A program made the position numbers and the translations under genes. 64,000 nucleotides of DNA from Celeribacter baekdonensis B30 (GTDB lineage Bacteria > Pseudomonadota > Alphaproteobacteria > Rhodobacterales > Rhodobacteraceae), in the NCBI RefSeq assembly GCF_000299875.1, contig NZ_AMRK01000001.1, positions 620,001 through 684,000 of the forward strand, in the 5' to 3' direction. This document shows positions 24,782 through 34,345 of this stretch, one piece after another; the first letter of the stretch is position 1, and each line of letters opens with the position of its first letter. The notes under the pieces are model-generated. The model was not told the origin of the DNA and made no database searches. It saw nothing but the letters and a program-made list of their open reading frames with translations.

Positions 24782-25476
24782 ACCATCTTGATCACATCGG
24801 GCGGACAGCTCAGCATGTAGCCTTTGCGCGCGATATTTTTGACCAAAAGTTCGCTGACCATTTGGTTGCCCAACGTGTCTCGCAGCCGTTTGATCCGCGT
24901 TGCCCCCGCCGCCTCGTCGCAATCGACAGAGGGACGGCCCGAGATCACGCCTTCGATTTCCGCCCCTGACATCACCTCATCATCAAGGCGCGCTTCGGCC
25001 AAAACCGAGAGGGTTTCAATCGCCGCAGGTGTCAATTTGAATTCCATATTGTTGAGATAGACCGTGTGCTCAGCTCGCGAAATCATCAGGGACGACACTT
25101 CAATCCCGCGTTTTTCAATCTCAGACATGCGGCGGTTCAGCGCGATGATCGTGACCAAAAACACCAAAGCCGCGATGAGCAAGGCGGTGGCAAAGATCAA
25201 CAGCACAAAGATCACCATCCGGTAGGAGGTCAACGTGTCGGAAAAGGATGTGCCCGACTGGGCGAGGATTTCCAACAGTTTGATCTCGGCCACTGAGGTC
25301 AGATCGTTTTCAACGAAAATCTGTTCGACCCGCGCATTGAACGCATTGGCGTCCGGCAGGTTCAGGAACAAAAACACAGCGGCAATTAACAGGATGGCGA
25401 CAATCGCCCCCATGCCAAAGATGACAACGCGCGAGACCTTGCGACTGTCAGTATCGGAGGAAATAGTTGCCAGCAC
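24778..25476 (-). CDS. membrane-anchored winged-helix (OmpR-type) regulator
   Basis: A 232-residue protein of unusual layout: cytoplasmic N-terminus, membrane helix 1 (about 17-39, VVIFGMGAIVAILLIAAVFL), a periplasmic loop of about 45 residues, membrane helix 2 (about 85-112, YRMVIFVLLIFATALLIAAL), then a C-terminal DNA-binding domain (about 135-228). The last has VYLNNMEFKLTPAAIETLSV and the winged-helix end ATRIKRLRDTLGNQMVSELL with IARKGYML, as in OmpR-type domains. ToxR-like regulators have the reverse order. No histidine kinase or receiver domain is present. It is convergent with fliI and overlaps the small exported-protein gene upstream by 29 bases. Confidence 0.75.
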   Translation of the reverse strand: MLATISSDTDSRKVSRVVIFGMGAIVAILLIAAVFLFLNLPDANAFNARVEQIFVENDLTSVAEIKLLEILAQSGTSFSDTLTSYRMVIFVLLIFATALLIAALVFLVTIIALNRRMSEIEKRGIEVSSLMISRAEHTVYLNNMEFKLTPAAIETLSVLAEARLDDEVMSGAEIEGVISGRPSVDCDEAAGATRIKRLRDTLGNQMVSELLVKNIARKGYMLSCPPDVIKMV

Positions 25477-25738
25477 TGTCTTTCACCTCGCCAAGTTTAT
25501 CCTCCGGGATCATCGCGACGATCGTCAGAAGAATCCAGCCGTCTTTTGCCAAACGGGGTTGGAGCGCCTTGGCGGCGGCGTCTTTGGAACATTGCGCATC
25601 GCTGAGTTCGGCCACGCCGAAATGCAGCTTAAGCGGATTGTCCTGTTTGGCTTTATAGCTGGCGTAACAGGCGGCCTGTGCCAGCCCCGGCAAGAGGGCA
25701 AGCGCGAGGGCAAGGGCTGGGAGGAGATATGGTTTCAT
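25448..25738 (-). CDS. small exported protein with two cysteines, unknown function
   Basis: A 96-residue protein with a signal peptide (MKPYLLPALALALALLPGLA, cleavage probably after AQA). The mature protein of about 73 residues begins CYASYKAK and has a second cysteine in LSDAQCSKDAA, so one disulfide is possible. The end is DSAGNYFLRY. I do not recognise a family. ATG 25738 gives the clean signal peptide; in-frame ATGs exist at 25753 and 25795. The 29-base overlap with the membrane winged-helix gene points to co-expression, possibly as ligand or modulator of its periplasmic loop (inference). Confidence 0.65.
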   Translation of the reverse strand: MKPYLLPALALALALLPGLAQAACYASYKAKQDNPLKLHFGVAELSDAQCSKDAAAKALQPRLAKDGWILLTIVAMIPEDKLGEVKDSAGNYFLRY

Positions 25739-25936
25739 GGCTCTCACTTTCATGCCTGCGACCTTGGGTGAAAGGGCGGTGTTATTCAATATCAAAGCCC
25801 GAAGACGCCTGCGCTATCCAATGACATTTGACTGATATTGAGCGATGTTCGCCATTCCCGGCATCTCTGTCCCATCACCTCTCCCGCCCCGGCCACATTG
25901 GCCATGAACGGGCAACAGGATTTGAAAGGACGACCG

Positions 25937-26449
25937 ATGAAACTCACGAAATTCACCGCCGGGCTGTTGGCACTCTCAATCGGCACTGCCGGAATCGCCG
26001 CCGTTCCCGCACGGGCCTCTGATCAAGATGTTGCCATGGCTCTGGGGGGGCTTTTGACGTTGTTTGTGATCGGCAAAGCCATCGACAACAAAGGTGACAA
26101 CAAAGTGGCCGTCGAAACCTCGCGCGGTAATCCGGACATCTGGCGTGATGGAAATCGGGGCGATGCTTTCCTCATTCCAAACAAGTGTGTTCTCAGCGTT
26201 GCCTCCTCGCGTGATGGTCACCAGTACAAATATGGTCGCGAAAACCGGACACGTCTTGTCGCCCTTGAGCGCTGTGTGGATCAAAACCGCAAGGCCCGAG
26301 CGCCGCTGCCGCGTGCCTGTGAAACGCGGGTTTCGACCAAACGCGGCCGGGTTGATGCCTATGATGTCGGGTGTCTGAGCAACTTCGGGTTCCGGGTGGC
26401 GGGTTCTCGCGGGGACCACGGCCATGGCAAAGGCAACGACCACTGGTAA
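25937..26449 (+). CDS. exported protein of unknown function
   Basis: A 170-residue protein with signal MKLTKFTAGLLALSIGTAGI (cleavage near PARA). A hydrophobic stretch follows closely (DVAMALGGLLTLFVIGKAID) and could anchor it. The rest is basic, with four cysteines (NKCVLSV, LERCVDQN, RACETRV, DVGCLSNF) that could form two disulfides, and a His/Gly tail (RGDHGHGKGNDHW). AAAGGA lies six bases before the ATG. Similar small exported proteins are common in Rhodobacteraceae, but no function is known to me. Confidence 0.7.
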   Translation: MKLTKFTAGLLALSIGTAGIAAVPARASDQDVAMALGGLLTLFVIGKAIDNKGDNKVAVETSRGNPDIWRDGNRGDAFLIPNKCVLSVASSRDGHQYKYGRENRTRLVALERCVDQNRKARAPLPRACETRVSTKRGRVDAYDVGCLSNFGFRVAGSRGDHGHGKGNDHW

Positions 26450-26570
26450 GTCGATCCAATCAGAATACGCGGTTTTTCGTCCCGATGGGCCGCGTCACTT
26501 GGCGGGTGGTTCATGCGTTCCACCCGTCTTTTTACCTTGCGTGCCGGGCGGGCATCGGCTTCACAAGAGT

Positions 26571-27200
26571 ATGACAAAAACTGTTCCTGATTACACGTTT
26601 GAAGAGGCCGCCGGCTTGCGTGGATATACGCGCATTGTCGGTGTGGATGAGGTGGGGCGTGGCCCTTTGGCCGGACCTGTCGTGGCCGCTGCGGTCTGGC
26701 TTGATCCCGCGCGCATTCCCACGGGTCTCAATGATTCCAAAGTCCTAAGCGCCAAACGCCGCGAGGCACTTTATGACGAAATCCTCTCCGTGGCCGATGT
26801 GTCCATTGCCTCCTGTTCGGTGGAGGAGATTGACGAGATCAACATTCTCCAAGCCTCATTGCGGGCGATGGAACGGGCCGTGGCTGGGCTCAAAATCCCT
26901 GCTGATTATGTGCTGGTCGATGGCAATAAAATTCCCGCGGCTTTCGGTCTTGATGCTGAGGCGATTATCAAAGGCGATGCGCGTTCGGTGTCGATTTCTG
27001 CGGCTTCAATTGTGGCGAAAACCTGGCGCGACAAATTGATGGTGGATTTAGCGCAACAGCATCCCGGTTATGCATGGGAGAAAAACGCCGGATATGGCAC
27101 CAAAGCGCATTTGGAGGGGCTCCAAAATCTTGGTGTGACCCCTCACCATAGACGTTCGTTCAAACCTATACACAACATCTTGTATCAAGGAAAAACCTAA
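26571..27200 (+). CDS. rnhB: ribonuclease HII
   Basis: A 209-residue enzyme that removes RNA from RNA-DNA hybrids. The catalytic block VGVDEVGRGPLAGPVVAAAV supplies Asp-Glu-Gly, followed by LNDSKVLSAKRREALY, VLVDGNKIP (third acidic residue) and ISAASIVAKTWRDKLMVDLA with the substrate-binding GYGTKAHLEGL. The ATG at 26571 matches the family start; the frame is open further upstream but not protein-like. Its place before ccrM is common in alphaproteobacteria. Confidence 0.96.
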   Translation: MTKTVPDYTFEEAAGLRGYTRIVGVDEVGRGPLAGPVVAAAVWLDPARIPTGLNDSKVLSAKRREALYDEILSVADVSIASCSVEEIDEINILQASLRAMERAVAGLKIPADYVLVDGNKIPAAFGLDAEAIIKGDARSVSISAASIVAKTWRDKLMVDLAQQHPGYAWEKNAGYGTKAHLEGLQNLGVTPHHRRSFKPIHNILYQGKT

Positions 27201-27205
27201 GTATC

Positions 27206-27245
27206 TGATTCGAAAAAGAAATTGACTGCGAATCAGCAATGACTC
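27206..27245. promoter_or_regulatory. three GANTC methylation sites upstream of ccrM, two in an inverted repeat
   Basis: GATTC (27207-27211), GAATC (27230-27234) and GACTC (27241-27245) lie within 39 bases in the rnhB-ccrM gap. The first two sit in a perfect 7-base inverted repeat, TGATTCG and CGAATCA, separated by 16 bases. CcrM methylates GANTC, and in Caulobacter two GANTC sites in the ccrM promoter let methylation switch the gene off. The same feedback is likely here (inference). Confidence 0.7.
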
Positions 27246-27289
27246 ATCTTTGTCCTCATAAAACGACGCCAAAAATGGTGCGTAATTGA

Positions 27290-28420
<1,131 letters not shown>

Positions 28421-28486
28421 GTCTCTCATCCCAAAATTCAAAAGTTACCGCCTGGTGCCTGCGGCCTGACATCGCGGCACCACCTT

Positions 28487-28515
28487 GGCCCCGTCTGCGT
28501 GACGGGGCCCTTTTT
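28487..28515 (+). terminator. intrinsic terminator after ccrM
   Basis: A perfect 9-base stem GGCCCCGTC / GACGGGGCC with a 5-base loop (TGCGT) is followed by C and TTTTT (28511-28515). The T-run is on the plus strand, so it ends ccrM transcription rather than the convergent alkB. Confidence 0.9.
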
Positions 28516-28520
28516 ATGTT

Positions 28521-29660
28521 TTAGAGACGTGGAAGCGGGTTGGTGCCGTCTTTATAAGGTTCCCAATCCTCAAAGGTCGTAAGGTCGGGATAATAGCGTT
28601 TGCGCCAGGCTTTGACCTTTGGGTTCATCATGCGTCGCCACACGGGCGGGATCACCGCGGCAACCCCCATCAGCGTATAGCCATAGGGCAATTGCGGCGC
28701 CTCATCCTCGTCGTAGTTCTGCAAAAGCGGAAATCGGCGATCCGGTTTGTAATGGTGATCCGAATGGCGTTGCAGATTGATCAACAGCCAATTCGTCGCC
28801 ATATGTGCGGCGTTCCAACTGTGATGCGGCATGACATGTTCGTATTTACCATCCCCAAGATGCCGACGGGTCAGCCCGTAATGTTCAACATAATTGGTCA
28901 ATTCCAACTGCCAAATCGCCACAAGCGCCTGCCACATGAACAGGAAAAGTCCGGGCACGCCGCCAATCAAAACCGCGAGGATCAGCATGATGATCTGAAG
29001 TGTCCAATAGCGGAAATGCGGGTTGCGCGGATGCCATGGTGACAGTCCTTTGCGCGCCAACAATGCCTTTTCCGCCGCCCACGCCGACCGTGGGCATTCA
29101 TGAATCACCCGTGCGAAATAGTGATGGAACCCTTCATTATACAGCGCCGTGACCGCATCGCGGCGAGTGCCGACATGTTTGTGATGCACCAAAAGATGCT
29201 CGGTGCGGAAATGCGAATAGAGCACACTCGACAGCAGCAAATCCCCCAGCCAGCGCTCCAGCGTGTTCCTTTGGTGAAACAACTCATGTGCATAGACAAT
29301 GCCGATGGAGCCAGAAGAGACGCCAAGGCCAAAGAACAACACGATGGTTTCAAAGGTTGAAAGATGAGCGGTGTGGGTGACAAACCAGATCAGCCCAAAG
29401 ATGTTCGCGAACTGAATCGGAAACCAGATCATCGTGATCAACCGATACCAAAACAGTTCACTTTCGGCTGTGTTCGGGTCTGGATTGGCGGTGTTGAGCC
29501 CCAGAACCGCATCCAATGCGCCGATCAAATACCATGCGCAAAGCGGCACCAGAACCAAGGTCCAGCCACCGACAAAAGCGCTCAGCCAAAGCAGGGGCAC
29601 AACCCCAAGTGAAAGCCAAAAGGGCAGGGCGTTGCGGGTGCTGATTTCACTTAAATTCAT
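28521..29660 (-). CDS. alkB: alkane 1-monooxygenase (AlkB)
   Basis: A 379-residue integral-membrane di-iron monooxygenase that hydroxylates the terminal carbon of medium-chain alkanes. Histidine motifs: HELFH at 125-129, EHLLVHHKHVGT at 154-165, NYVEHYGL at 256-263 and LQRHSDHHYKPDRR at 296-309, which is specific to AlkB as against general fatty acid desaturases. Six membrane helices fit the family. No rubredoxin, rubredoxin reductase or dedicated regulator lies next to it, so electrons must come from elsewhere. It follows mutY by 3 bases and may be co-transcribed. Confidence 0.93.
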   Translation of the reverse strand: MNLSEISTRNALPFWLSLGVVPLLWLSAFVGGWTLVLVPLCAWYLIGALDAVLGLNTANPDPNTAESELFWYRLITMIWFPIQFANIFGLIWFVTHTAHLSTFETIVLFFGLGVSSGSIGIVYAHELFHQRNTLERWLGDLLLSSVLYSHFRTEHLLVHHKHVGTRRDAVTALYNEGFHHYFARVIHECPRSAWAAEKALLARKGLSPWHPRNPHFRYWTLQIIMLILAVLIGGVPGLFLFMWQALVAIWQLELTNYVEHYGLTRRHLGDGKYEHVMPHHSWNAAHMATNWLLINLQRHSDHHYKPDRRFPLLQNYDEDEAPQLPYGYTLMGVAAVIPPVWRRMMNPKVKAWRKRYYPDLTTFEDWEPYKDGTNPLPRL

Positions 29661-29663
29661 CTT

Positions 29664-30746
29664 TTAGGCTTCCTGATTTGCATCAGACGCTACAGGGTCA
29701 GTGGTAAATGTAGAATGAGCGAGGTCAAATGCCTTTCGCATCACGGTCGGTAAATCCGAGGCGCGAAAGGCGTTTTGGCCTCTGAGCGCATAGACCTCCA
29801 GCGCGCCCTCGACCTGATCCGCGCGATGAACGGTGAGAATCAGGTGGAAATGGGTAAAGGTGTGACGCACCTCACCCACCTCTATCCAGGCGCCCTCAAA
29901 TGGCGCGGCCTTTGGATGCGCCTCGCGCCAATCAGTGCCCGGCCAGCCCAACATGCCGCCCAACAGCCCCTTTTCAGGCCGTGTTTCCAACACCCATTCG
30001 CCACGCGTCGTGCGCGCGACATAGGCATGTCCATGGCGCGTGGGTTTGGGCTTTTTCGGAGTTTTCAGAGGGAATCGAGCCTGATCTCCGACTTTGCACG
30101 CCGCACAAAACGCCATCCAAGGGCAAATCCCACAGGCCGGAGATTTCGGTGAACAGATCGTCGCGCCAAGGTCCATGATTGCCTGAGCATAATCGCCCGG
30201 ACGCTCATTTGGGGTCAGCGTTTGTGCCAAAGCGGTCAGTTCCGGTTTCGCGGCGGGCAGGGGTGTTTCGAGGCGAAACAGCCGCGATGTGACCCGCTCC
30301 ACATTGCCGTCCACCACTGTTTCCGGCAGGTCAAAAGCGATCGACGCAATCGCAGCCGCCGTGTAGGGTCCAACGCCCGGCAGAGATAAAAGGCCCTCTC
30401 GGGTTTTGGGAAACACCCCGCCATGCTCATCGCGAATGACCCGCGCACATTTCAAAAGGTTGCGCGCACGGGCATAATATCCAAGCCCGGCCCATTCGCC
30501 CAAGACCCGTTCATCTTCGGCATTGGCAAGCGCTGTGACCGTCGGCCAAAGCGCAGTAAACCGTTCAAAATAGGATTTCACCGCCGCAACCGTCGTTTGT
30601 TGCAACATGATTTCAGACATCCAGATCTGGTACGGATCGGGGCTGATGCCAGCTTTACGATCCTGCGGGGAGACGCGCCACGGCAAGTCGCGTGCATGGC
30701 GATCATACCAATCCAAAAGCGTGTCGGCCATTTCCAGTTGTTTCAT
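29664..30746 (-). CDS. mutY: A/G-specific adenine DNA glycosylase MutY
   Basis: A 360-residue base-excision repair enzyme removing adenine opposite 8-oxoguanine. Visible: SEIMLQQTTVAAVKSYFERF, the helix-hairpin-helix LPGVGPYTAAAIASIAFDLP, the catalytic Asp in VVDGNVERV, and the iron-sulfur ligands in CSPKSPACGICPWMAFCAAC (C-x6-C-x2-C-x5-C). A C-terminal NUDIX-like domain recognises 8-oxoG. ATG 30746 is chosen; an in-frame TTG lies at 30758. The gene is divergent from the DciA-like gene. Confidence 0.95.
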   Translation of the reverse strand: MKQLEMADTLLDWYDRHARDLPWRVSPQDRKAGISPDPYQIWMSEIMLQQTTVAAVKSYFERFTALWPTVTALANAEDERVLGEWAGLGYYARARNLLKCARVIRDEHGGVFPKTREGLLSLPGVGPYTAAAIASIAFDLPETVVDGNVERVTSRLFRLETPLPAAKPELTALAQTLTPNERPGDYAQAIMDLGATICSPKSPACGICPWMAFCAACKVGDQARFPLKTPKKPKPTRHGHAYVARTTRGEWVLETRPEKGLLGGMLGWPGTDWREAHPKAAPFEGAWIEVGEVRHTFTHFHLILTVHRADQVEGALEVYALRGQNAFRASDLPTVMRKAFDLAHSTFTTDPVASDANQEA

Positions 30747-30848
30747 TCCGTCACGCAATCTTTAGCTCGTGTCATCGGGTTTGTTGTGGCGCGTTTCGCC
30801 TGTGGCTCTACAATAGGGCAGACAATCAGATAGACCAGTCGGGAAACC

Positions 30849-31385
30849 ATGGCAGACGTTCAGACACGTGCAAAACGACGCAAACGGGGGTTCGAGAGAA
30901 CCTCTGGTCTGTTGCAATCGAGGATTCGCGAGGCAACGGAAGCGCGTGGGTTTTCTGAGACCCGGCTTTTGACCCATTGGGAAGACATCGTGGGGGCACA
31001 AACCGCCGGTATGTCTCGCCCGATCAAAGTGTCTTACGCCAAAGGCGGATTTGGCGCGACGCTTACGCTTTTGACCACAGGGGCCTTTGCGCCGATGGTT
31101 CAGTCCGAAGTGCCGAAAATTCGCGAACGGGTGAATGCGGTCTATGGCTACAACGCGATCAGCCGCATTCATGTGACGCAAACCGCGCCTACGGGATTTT
31201 CGGAAGGGCGTGTGGCCTTTTCGATGCCGAAACAGGATCATCGACTGGTGATCACAGAGGATGCGGCGGAAGAGGCCAAATCCATGTCAGAGGGTGCGCA
31301 AGACGCCGGTCTGCGTCGCGCCTTGGAGAAATTCGCGAGCACATTCTTGAGCCGCCAAAGCACGCAAACGAAGGAAGACAAATGA
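30849..31385 (+). CDS. DciA-like protein (DUF721)
   Basis: A 178-residue basic protein whose first 110 residues match the DUF721 family (GLLQSRIREATEARGFSETR, LLTHWEDIVGAQTAG, TLTLLTTGAFAPMVQSEVPK). DciA is the ancestral helicase operator that helps load DnaB at the replication origin. The C-terminal part is variable. Its stop overlaps the dsbA-like start by 4 bases. The assignment to the DciA function rests on the family only. Confidence 0.82.
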   Translation: MADVQTRAKRRKRGFERTSGLLQSRIREATEARGFSETRLLTHWEDIVGAQTAGMSRPIKVSYAKGGFGATLTLLTTGAFAPMVQSEVPKIRERVNAVYGYNAISRIHVTQTAPTGFSEGRVAFSMPKQDHRLVITEDAAEEAKSMSEGAQDAGLRRALEKFASTFLSRQSTQTKEDK

Positions 31386-32053
31386 ACCGACGCATTTTTA
31401 TGATCACGACCGCCATGGCGGCCCTCGGTGTTGGAGGGGCTTTCTTGTTGAAACCATCCTCTTCGGTGACGAATTTCGTTGTGACGCCGGCCAACGCTCA
31501 GGACGTGGCAGAGGTCGATACCTCGGCCATCTCTGATTTGGTGATTGGCAGTTCTGATGCGCCGATTGAGATGATCGAATACGCGTCCTACACTTGCCCG
31601 CATTGCGCCAATTTTCATAAGGCTGTGTTTGAGCCTTTGAAAAAAGACTACATCGACACCGGCAAGGTGCGTTTCACCTACCGCGAAGTCTATTTCGACA
31701 AATTCGGCCTGTGGGCGTCCATGGTGGCGCGGTGTGGCGGGGAAATGCGATATTTTGGCGTTCAGAAAATCCTTTACGATGAGCAAAAGGATTGGATTGC
31801 GGGCGGCAAAGACACGATGGAAATCGTTGAGAACCTGCGCAAAATCGGCAAGCGCGCGGGGCTAACCGACGAGGACCTTGATGCCTGTCTCAATGACGGC
31901 GAAATGGCCGAAAAGCTTTTTGCCAAATTCACCAAAGAAATGGCCGAATACGATATCGACGCAACGCCGAGCTTGGTGATTGATGGGGTGAAGCACAGCA
32001 ACATGAGCTATGCCGATCTCAAGGAGATTCTGGACGCAAAGCTGGCCGAATAA
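31382..32053 (+). CDS. DsbA-like thiol-disulfide oxidoreductase
   Basis: A 223-residue exported protein with signal MNRRIFMITTAMAALGVGGA and a thioredoxin fold of DsbA type: EYASYTCPHCANFHKAVFEP carries the CPHC active site at about residues 76-79, and the cis-proline is in DATPSLVIDG. It should form or handle disulfides in the periplasm. The ATG at 31382 overlaps the DciA-like stop. It is similar to the DsbA family with a MutY/DciA neighbourhood often found in Rhodobacteraceae. Confidence 0.9.
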   Translation: MNRRIFMITTAMAALGVGGAFLLKPSSSVTNFVVTPANAQDVAEVDTSAISDLVIGSSDAPIEMIEYASYTCPHCANFHKAVFEPLKKDYIDTGKVRFTYREVYFDKFGLWASMVARCGGEMRYFGVQKILYDEQKDWIAGGKDTMEIVENLRKIGKRAGLTDEDLDACLNDGEMAEKLFAKFTKEMAEYDIDATPSLVIDGVKHSNMSYADLKEILDAKLAE

Positions 32054-32057
32054 TCGT

Positions 32058-33050
32058 CTAATCCAGCCCCAGACGGGACAAATGCCCGTCAATCTCTGCC
32101 CAGTCCGCAAGCTCCAATCGCACAGGCAAAGTGACCACTTTCAACCGAAAGGCGCGGGGCAAACGCACCGCGTCTTTTTCTGTGGTCACAAGTTGCGCAT
32201 TCAAGGCCAGCGCCTCAACCTCAAGCCGTTTCATCAGTGCCAGTGACAGCGGTTGATGGTCTTTCAGCGCCTCAGCCCGCAACAGATCCACGCCCAACTC
32301 CCGCAGGGTTTGAAAGAACTTTTCGGGATGGCCAATGCCCGCAAAGGCCAAGGCGCGCAGGCCCTGCCAGTCCATGCCGGTCGGCAGGGGGACGAGTTGC
32401 GCCAAAGCGCGTGGAATCGACACTGATCCAGCCCAATCGCTTGAAAACCGGTCCTGTGCGCGGGTGTCGCCGATGGAAATCAAAACATCCCCTCGCGCCA
32501 TCCCGGCAGCAACGGGTTCTCGCAACGGACCACCTGGAATCACGCGACCATTGCCAAATCCACGCCAGGCATCGACCACGATCAAGGTCATGTCTTTTTT
32601 CACCGACGGGTTTTGCATCCCGTCGTCCAAAATTACCACATTCGCCCCCGCAGCCTCAGCGGCTTGGACGCCTGCGGCGCGATCTTTCGCAACCCAAGTT
32701 GAGGTGAAAGCGGCACTCAAAAGCGGCTCATCACCTACATCATCGGCACGGTGTTTACGTTCGTCCACGCGCACCGGCCCCTCCAGTTTGCCACCATATC
32801 CACGTGACACCACATGAGGTGCATACCCGCGCGCGATCAGCCGTTGCACGAGCGCGATAGTGGTTGGGGTTTTGCCCGTGCCGCCTGCGTTGATATTGCC
32901 AACGCAGATCACAGGAATGCGCGCACGATAGCCGGATTGTGCCACCCGCCGCGCCGTCGCACGGGCGTAAAGCGCGGAAAGGGGGGCCAAAAGCAGCGCT
33001 TGCCATCCGGGAGTATTTTGCGGGTTGGACCAAAACAATGGCGGCTTCAT
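32058..33050 (-). CDS. lpxK: tetraacyldisaccharide 4'-kinase LpxK
   Basis: A 330-residue lipid A kinase: the membrane-proximal N-terminus (MKPPLFWSNPQNTPGWQALL), the Walker A in PVICVGNINAGGTGKTPTTI, and the conserved VVSRGYGGKLEGPVRV, DDVGDEPLL and VILDDGMQNPSVKKD. It adds the 4'-phosphate of lipid A at the inner membrane. The ATG at 33050 overlaps the stop of the waaA-like gene (ATGA), showing an operon for LPS core and lipid A assembly. Confidence 0.96.
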   Translation of the reverse strand: MKPPLFWSNPQNTPGWQALLLAPLSALYARATARRVAQSGYRARIPVICVGNINAGGTGKTPTTIALVQRLIARGYAPHVVSRGYGGKLEGPVRVDERKHRADDVGDEPLLSAAFTSTWVAKDRAAGVQAAEAAGANVVILDDGMQNPSVKKDMTLIVVDAWRGFGNGRVIPGGPLREPVAAGMARGDVLISIGDTRAQDRFSSDWAGSVSIPRALAQLVPLPTGMDWQGLRALAFAGIGHPEKFFQTLRELGVDLLRAEALKDHQPLSLALMKRLEVEALALNAQLVTTEKDAVRLPRAFRLKVVTLPVRLELADWAEIDGHLSRLGLD

Positions 33051-34333
33051 GCGCTGATCCTTTCGCGCAGATCGAGAAAATCCTGAACCAAATCCGCCAC
33101 GCGATCCGTAACTTCGGCGCCAGAGGACGCCACATCCCATGCCGCTTGCGCCATTAACGCGGCCTGATCAGGCGACAAAAGCCGCTCGACCTCTTCGCCC
33201 AAAGCGTAGCCGTCGCGAACTTTACGGGCGGCTTTGCCGGTAGATAGGGTGTCATAGGCAGCTTTGAAGTGACTTACATAGGGTCCATGGAGAATGGCAG
33301 ATCCCATAGCGGCCGCGCCATAGGGGTCAATCCCGCCCAGTTGTGTGAGAGACTGTCCAAGAAAACTGACCGGGGCGGTGCGATACCAAATTCCGCCACT
33401 GGAGTGGGGCACGATGATGACTTGCGCGATTTCGGAGATCGCTTTCTCTGGGGTGAGGAGACATACGGTGAGGCCGGCCTTTTCCAACTGCGCAATGACC
33501 TGTGTTTCGCTGGCGGAATCGGACAAAGACAGGATGAGTAAAAGTCTGTGCGCGCGTCGCAACGCCCGCTTGTGTGCCCGGATCACTTCGCCCATTTCTG
33601 CGGCGTCTACATGTGCGGCAAACCACACAGAGCGGGTGCCGATTTCGGCCACACGCCGGGTCAATTCGGCCTCATCATAAGAGGGTGCAATTCCGCCTTC
33701 TTCAAGCAGACCCAGCGCTTCGATTTGATCGGGGTCAACCCCGGCTCGTCGCCAAGCAAGCGTGGCCGCAGCGTTGGCTGTGATGACATGGTCAAAACAG
33801 GACAGCACAGCCCCGCGTAAACCGGGGACGTGTCGGTGAATTTCTAGAGTGGGTGTGCTTTTGACGGCGTCGATGGACAGGCACTCGACGCCTCTTTCTT
33901 GTGCCGCTTGGATCAAAGCGGGCCTGAACTTGCCCCCGATCCAAATCAAACAATCCGGGTCCCAATGGGCCATGAAGCGGCGAATGATGCCTGCGCCTTC
34001 TTCGGGCGTCGCGGTGATCGTACATCCGTCTGGGAGCGGTCCGGTCGGTGGCATCACGTCAGCTCCCAAAGTGATCAAGCTGGCGGTGTCCGGGCGGTCT
34101 TCGGCCAGGCGGGCATAGAGTTCCATGGCCGGACGCAGAGCCGCTTGGGTGCCGGCGTGGAACCAAACCAGTTCCCCCTTGGCGCGCGGCGGTAGATTGT
34201 GTGCAAGTCTTTGATTAAAATCAGTTTCTGACAGAACATTTGTTGCTTGAAGTCGCGACAAACGTTCGGTGATCCGGCGTTCGGATCGCCCCATCAGGGT
34301 CCTGTAAAGGAGAAAGGAAAGGGCTTTGGCCAT
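33047..34333 (-). CDS. divergent WaaA/KdtA-like transferase, hallmark glutamates missing
   Basis: A 428-residue protein with the WaaA size, N-terminal signal-anchor (ALSFLLYRTLMGRSER) and two-domain glycosyltransferase layout, next to lpxK as waaA often is. But the usual WIHAVSVGEV near residue 60 reads VWFHAGTQAALRP, and the usual VESELWPN near 131 reads LIWIGGKFRPALI, so both characteristic glutamates are gone. The C-terminal sugar-nucleotide region (VSFLGQSLTQLGGIDPYGAA, AILHGPYVSHF) is also altered. It may act on another acceptor or be a non-catalytic relative of Kdo transferase. Confidence 0.72.
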   Translation of the reverse strand: MAKALSFLLYRTLMGRSERRITERLSRLQATNVLSETDFNQRLAHNLPPRAKGELVWFHAGTQAALRPAMELYARLAEDRPDTASLITLGADVMPPTGPLPDGCTITATPEEGAGIIRRFMAHWDPDCLIWIGGKFRPALIQAAQERGVECLSIDAVKSTPTLEIHRHVPGLRGAVLSCFDHVITANAAATLAWRRAGVDPDQIEALGLLEEGGIAPSYDEAELTRRVAEIGTRSVWFAAHVDAAEMGEVIRAHKRALRRAHRLLLILSLSDSASETQVIAQLEKAGLTVCLLTPEKAISEIAQVIIVPHSSGGIWYRTAPVSFLGQSLTQLGGIDPYGAAAMGSAILHGPYVSHFKAAYDTLSTGKAARKVRDGYALGEEVERLLSPDQAALMAQAAWDVASSGAEVTDRVADLVQDFLDLRERISA

Positions 34334-34345
34334 GCGGCCTGAACC

